Below, one piece after another: positions 59,401-64,000 of a stretch of 64,000 bases of DNA (its first letter is position 1; each line of letters begins with the position of its first letter). The translations under genes were made by a program, and so were the position numbers. The DNA lies in NCBI RefSeq assembly GCF_040436345.1, contig NC_133237.1, forward strand, positions 23,689,749 through 23,753,748. Reading direction: 5' to 3'. A model generated the notes under the pieces. That model was not told the origin of the DNA. It was given only the letters and a program-made list of their open reading frames with translations, and ran no database searches. The DNA is from Pagrus major. Taxonomy: Eukaryota > Chordata > Actinopteri > Spariformes > Sparidae.

Positions 59401-59986
59401 CCTCCCTCTGCATCTAGCGTCTGTGTGGAGGGTGATGGGAAGTCGGGACGGGGAGATTTGTGCGGGGGAGCTGAGATGGGGCTTGTGGAGGAGCATCTTT
59501 TCGATGTCTGTTTTATCGAGTTGACCTTGGATTGAGCAGACAGTGACAGTATACCGACAGCGTGATTGGTTAACGCTAGCTGTTGGATACAGGGTTAGCT
59601 AACAGAGGCGTTGTTAGTCAACAATAGCTAGTTTAATGTCAGTTAAATGCGTTACCTCATTTTGGGTATCAGCACCGACGACACTTTCGTAACTGCAAGA
59701 AGAAAATGTGAAGTTTTAAACTTTTATCACATCTACAGAATATCAGGAACAAAAAATGTCCAAATTACGGTGTTTACGGAAGTTAACAGTTAAGCATCGC
59801 AGACCACAGAAACAAGTTGCTTTTGGGGAGAATTCATGCGGAGATAACAACTAGACGTTACCTGAATAATATTTCACTGTATTGTTTCTCAACATAACAC
59901 AAACTTTTGTCAAATCGGTCGTGTCAAAAGTAAAAAAAAAAGGATACATACCCGTCTTGTCCAGCTTCTAAATGTTTCTCCGCCAT
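56491..59986 (-). CDS. dsn1: DSN1-like subunit of the MIS12 kinetochore complex, complete coding region, 11 exons
   Basis: DSN1 is part of the MIS12 complex, which links CENP-C at the inner kinetochore to NDC80 and KNL1. Minus-strand exons: 59986-59952, 59692-59656, 59525-59252, 59149-59076, 58907-58835, 58356-58269, 58161-58114, 57970-57899, 57796-57649, 56773-56686, 56573-56491. They total 1020 nt, 339 aa (human 356), in frame throughout. The first 115 residues are basic, Ser/Pro-rich and likely disordered, and contain GRRKSWRRATLTRRS (92-106), matching the Aurora B-regulated basic motif of DSN1. Next come ISTSLSSEERLEKLME and LESFQK, typical of the start of the DSN1 helical region, then helical segments (EHIQKEWRYLAKSI, LQAESESWEALLNKH, FHGLLRRQQPMLQTM) and a C-terminal DLSPNPIRNLM, which resembles the C-terminal motif of the human protein. 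Exon 7 ends at a GC donor. The start ATG lies in a CpG-rich region with ZNF143-like sites. Confidence 0.9.
58404..58757. mobile_element. MITE-like element, copy B, in dsn1 intron 5 and reaching intron's upstream part
   Basis: Bounded by TTAGAGCTGCAAAGA on the left and GATTAGTTGCAGCC on the right, which form an imperfect inverted repeat. The interior is AT-rich, with TAATCGATTAATC near the left end. It shares internal blocks with 36655-37047. It sits wholly inside the dsn1 intron 58357-58834. Confidence 0.65.
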
Positions 59987-60051
59987 TTTTACATTCAAAT
60001 GGTTTTCTTCATAGCGCGCGCCCAACAGGCCGAACCCCTTTACTGCCCTAA

Positions 60052-60140
60052 GCACCATGGGAAATGTAGTCTGATTGTAGCACAAGAGACTGCAAACAAG
60101 TTATGAAGTCAATGAACCTGTGTAATGGGGAGCTGTAGTT
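60052..60140 (-). promoter_or_regulatory. dsn1: Two ZNF143/Staf-like sites in the dsn1 promoter
   Basis: The minus strand reads ACTACATTTCCCATGGTGC at 60070-60052, close to the ZNF143 (SBS) consensus with its ACTACAATTCCCA core. A second ACTACAGCTCCCCAT-like site is at 60139-60125. The first lies 66 bases upstream of the dsn1 ATG in a GCGCGCGC-containing region. ZNF143 sites are common in promoters of housekeeping and cell-cycle genes. Confidence 0.55.
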
Positions 60141-62248
60141 CATAAATACTGATCATACCTTCATGACTAGATGTTCCAGTTATTTGTTCTGCAGTGAAAG
60201 TCAGATTTAATATATAATTCACTAGAATGTGAATCCAAAACTACCTATTTGCTTTCAGGAAACACAGACGTAAGAAACCCTCTGTGTGATAAAAACAACT
60301 TTATGGGGTTGACACTTACTGGGAGTTGCATGATTGTCCACAGATTTTCTTGTGTTGGTCACAATACCTTTAAAGTGTGGATGGCAGTGTGTGCAGCATA
60401 TGTTCATTTTTTCAAATTAAAAACCCTAAAAATAATATGAATTACAAATGTATTTGAAAATATTTCAAAGTGAACACTTCAGTAATTGAATATTTATGGA
60501 AATCAAATGCTAGCTGTGATGACAGATGTTTCTGTAGAAAGGTGGCTTCAGCTGTGGAGGAATCCAGTCCTGTAGCTCTGAAACCCCTGGATCAAATTAA
60601 CAGCAAGAACTGACCCACTAGTTTGAAGGGGTAACCCTGGCCCCGATCCTCTTCGTACACACCAGATTTCTGATGTCATCTAGCTTACGTTTTCTAGTGC
60701 ATAGAACGAGACCTTACACTTAACGGCTTTGACTTCCTTTATGGCATTTCCCAACCACTGGCAACATTTGTTGTTTTAGTTTTTTGCAATATAGCAGTGT
60801 TATCTGCCAAGTAGGCAAGTTATAATTTCAGTTGCCGTGCTTACTCTTTGCACATTTACTTATCTCCAATATTATGGCTCCAACATTGCCATGAGAGGCA
60901 TTCTAGTCTATACATCGATCATGGGGTATTTTCTGCATGACTCCTAAATAAAAGATGTTTCTCAGGACAATAAGTAGATATATACATGAACCTCCCTACT
61001 ATACTATATATTTTTTAAATGTAACTATAAGAGAGAGGCATTGGAAACTGGATAATTGATAAGTGGCCAAAAAAAGCAGTCCCAACAGTTGCTGGTGAAA
61101 GACTGGAGCCAGATTTTCAGAAAACTACTTTGACATCCTCTTGACAGCATACTCTCAACTGTAACCATAGCTCTTTGTAAACTTTAGTTTATGTTTAACA
61201 AATCATTTGGAGTCCATTCATAAACTTTGTATGATAACATCACTGATAGAAAGCTGGAATTATTTACAGTTTGGACTGTAAGGCCCTCAACAGCTCCATG
61301 GTACTTGAATGCTTGGTACAGTACTTGATTCACCATGGAGTAGGAGTTCAATCTAGACATTTTAAGAAAAGGCAATTTGTGTAAGCTGCTGCAGTTTGCT
61401 CACCACACAAAGGTTTATGTAAGTTCATAACAAAGATAAATAGCAAACAGTCTGGTCGGCCAATTAAGTTCAGTTGGTAAGTAAACACAAAGTTCACAAT
61501 CTTCCAGTCTTTTCTCCTATCAACTGATACTTAATGAGATGGCATGTTTGTTTTGGCCTGTGTCATGTGTCCCATGAGATATAAGGTTTCATTGGATGAA
61601 AGTCTTTCTTTGTACAGTAACACCATATTCTCATACCCTGATCATTCTTTACTTACCTATTTCCAGGAACAGGATATTTCATGACCAGCTGGACATGCTC
61701 ATCCTTTCCATGTGCAGACACTTCAGTACGTGTACTTGACAAAACACTTGACAGACTTCATAATTTGTATCTGTAAGTCTTTATAAGTCTGTTAGAGATG
61801 TTTTTCACTTTTTACAAAATCAAGGAGAGGAATCAAAAAACTCAAAAACACTTTTGCAATTCTCTTGGAGAATGCCCCTTTTGTGCGCCTGTATGTTTCA
61901 CTCTGGTTGGCACACAGTCTCGCACTCCACTCAATACTGCTGTCTTCATGGCCTTGTGTAGCAGCGGGGAGGGACAGGTGAGGAAAGAGAGAGAGATGTA
62001 GAAAAAAAGCAAGAGTTATGAAAAAAACTGAAAGAGAATATAAACAGAACTGATGAAAATTCAGAAACACAGATGGTTAAGGGGGGACTGAGCAGGAAGG
62101 GATACACGGAGTGTACAGTACTGCACGCCATGACTGTCTCAGCTGTCTTGTTTATGTAACAACAGCTTTAATTCTCTTCCTCCTTCAAAAGTCTTCTCTC
62201 CCTTTACAGTTTGGTTGGTAAGGGCAGCGGTCACTGTTGGCACTGAGT
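60141..62248. other. Spacer between dsn1 and atp13a1, including the atp13a1 3'UTR
   Basis: atp13a1 ends at 62249 on the minus strand, so its 3'UTR occupies the right part. Small open frames on both strands have no recognised domain. No clear minus-strand AATAAA close to the stop was identified, so the transcript end is unknown. Confidence 0.55.
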
Positions 62249-64000
62249 TCAAGAAGGCAGCCTGAGAGTTCCTTTGCCCAGCAGGAACTGCAAGACACGG
62301 TCCACCAGCAGAGCGACAACAAAGTCCACCACCAGAACCTGGGCAATGATTAATTTGAACTGCAAGGAAGTAAACAGGAAGCAGGTTACTTCATGGTGTA
62401 CATCATTATTACGTTAAGTTTTTGACAACACAACAATAAATGGTAAAATAATGTGAGCTCACCTCCGTTGGAATGTCTACAAGAGCAAACTGTTCGTTGA
62501 ATTCTGGTGATGAGCCAGTAAGAAGTCCTACAATTGCTAAACCTGACAGAGCGATACTCCACAGAAGTGGTCGATTCTCGCTGAGCGACTCCATGAAAGG
62601 GTGACCCTATTGGAAACATAAGCAATGCTGTGAGTCTTTTATACCACAAAGAATACAGAGGCAAGAAATACTAATAGTATTAAGAATTCGTACCTTGTAG
62701 TTAATGGCAAAGGTGGCCATCTGCATGGCCATGGACATTATGTACACAGTGCTGTTAATTAGACTGGGCTCAAACTCTTTATATAGATCGGCAAACTGCT
62801 CCGCTCTGCAAGACAAAAAGGACGAGTGAAATGTCAGTAACAGGATTGTTGTTTACTCTCGTTCTCTCTCCTCCTGTCTTACTCTGATTTACCTGGGCGG
62901 ACTTCTGCTTTGTGCCTCTTTGTAAAGATACACCAGACTACAGAAATGGACAGCAAACTGTAGCAGCACAGTCAACACCGTATAAAGATTGAAGATGTTC
63001 GGTAGGGGCCGCTCTTGAGACAATGTTTTCAGTGGCTGTGTAAAAAGGAGACAGAAAGATTTGGTTTCCATAAAAAAATCAGAATACACACCTTATGGTA
63101 GAAAAAAAACACTGAGTAAATATTACCTTGCTGGGAGAACAATCAGAAACATATAGAGCTTGTATTTTCTTCCATAAATTCTCACCTTTGATCTTGAGAT
63201 GAAGAGGAAGCATCCGGCCAAGAGTAGGCCCTGCAGGGTCGCCTGGAAGTCACTGAACTTGACCCCCTCGAGGTAGAGTACAGACTGGCTGTAGGCCAGC
63301 ACCAGGGCGTTGAGAGCGAGGATCTTGAACATTTGTAGTGTTGTCACCAGAGTGCAACGGCCTTGCTTAATTACATGGCAGACTGGGGAAAAAGACGAAT
63401 CAACAAGTTTTAGAGGTTGGGAGCAGCTTTATGTTTGGATCTTTGCCAGCTGAAATTATACACAAGTGTTACTCACTGCACTGTATGGAGGAGAGTTTGG
63501 AGGTGAAGGGTGCAGCGATGGAGGCATCACCCAGTTTCACTACTTGTACCTGATCCTCCTCAAGTTCCCGTAAGACTTGACTGATCCTCTCCTATTACAG
63601 AATAAACCCAGATGTTTAGACCAGTGCACTAAAGCTCTATAAGTTAAAAGAAAGGCACATTTCTTCTCTTTTTTGAGCTATAAATAGATGGTTGTGTTAA
63701 TGTAAGTAACTGGGGAGAAAGCTAAAATGCTGCATTTGGTGTTCTTATGAACATAAATGAGTTTTAGTTGCTGTACGGAGGGAAAAAGAGGACAGAATTT
63801 AATTTTTAACTATTCCCTTAAGAATCAGGAAGGAGGCACTTCTTGAAAACATACCTTTTGTGCTGCAAGTTGCTCTTCTCTCTGGGCCATCACCCTCTGC
63901 CTGGCTGCCCTGGAACTCAGTTTGCCTCCTGAACTGACAGGTGGTAAAGGTCTGGATTCTGCTGTGGATGCCTCTTTTTCTCTACCCCGTTTCTTTCTTT
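62249..64000 (-). CDS. atp13a1: Endoplasmic reticulum P5A-type ATPase, 3' part (continues beyond the window)
   Basis: ATP13A1 is an ER membrane P-type ATPase that extracts mistargeted transmembrane helices. Minus-strand exons seen: >64000-63855, 63591-63477, 63382-63186, 63035-62893, 62805-62694, 62606-62463, 62359-62249; all junctions keep frame. The visible part encodes a basic cytosolic insert ([15 protein letters not shown]), then [20 protein letters not shown] and the C-terminal membrane segments: [38 protein letters not shown], the loop [70 protein letters not shown] and a last helix ending [16 protein letters not shown]. These are near-identical to vertebrate ATP13A1. The catalytic DKTGT and hinge motifs lie outside the window. 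Its neighbours match human 19p13.11. Confidence 0.96.

Overview
The window looks like nuclear DNA of a teleost fish, probably a spiny-rayed (percomorph) species. I infer this from compact intron-rich vertebrate genes, very long (CA)n/(TG)n microsatellites, teleost-style dispersed repeats and the gene content. There is no bacterial, plasmid or viral gene organisation. All coding calls come from exon-by-exon reading of splice sites, frame and protein motifs; the exon chains of brd4, lpar2, pbx4 and dsn1 each close in frame from start to stop.

Layout: (1) 1-7920 is non-coding, most likely the 5' intron/UTR region of brd4. (2) 8081-17939 (+) is brd4, 18 coding exons, about 1450 aa, with two bromodomains, an ET domain and the P-TEFb-binding C-terminus; its 3'UTR runs to about 20.4 kb. 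(3) 20.4-22.9 kb is a gene-free spacer with four copies of a CTCF-like element and a local duplication. (4) 23747-25310 (+) is lpar2, a lysophosphatidic acid receptor. (5) 29545-53063 (-) is pbx4, a nine-exon TALE homeobox gene with a 13 kb intron 2. It is tail-to-tail with lpar2. (6) 56491-59986 (-) is dsn1, a subunit of the MIS12 kinetochore complex, 11 exons, 339 aa. (7) 62249 to the window end (-) is the 3' part of atp13a1, the ER P5A-ATPase; it continues beyond 64000.

These genes do not form one pathway. Their proximity is conserved synteny: from general knowledge, PBX4, LPAR2 and ATP13A1 are neighbours on human 19p13.11 and BRD4 lies on the same arm, while DSN1 is elsewhere in human (chromosome 20).

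I found no undescribed multi-gene system. The observations most worth checking are: a CTG codon where mammalian BRD4 has its start ATG; loss of the ligand-selectivity glutamine 3.29 in the LPA receptor; a possible alternative receptor C-terminus; abutting upstream ORFs in lpar2; a cluster of CTCF-like sites oriented to face a perfect reverse site 35 kb away; a (TG)42 tract just before a brd4 splice acceptor; homeodomain/POU-type inverted sites in pbx4 intron 2; and several decayed mobile elements.
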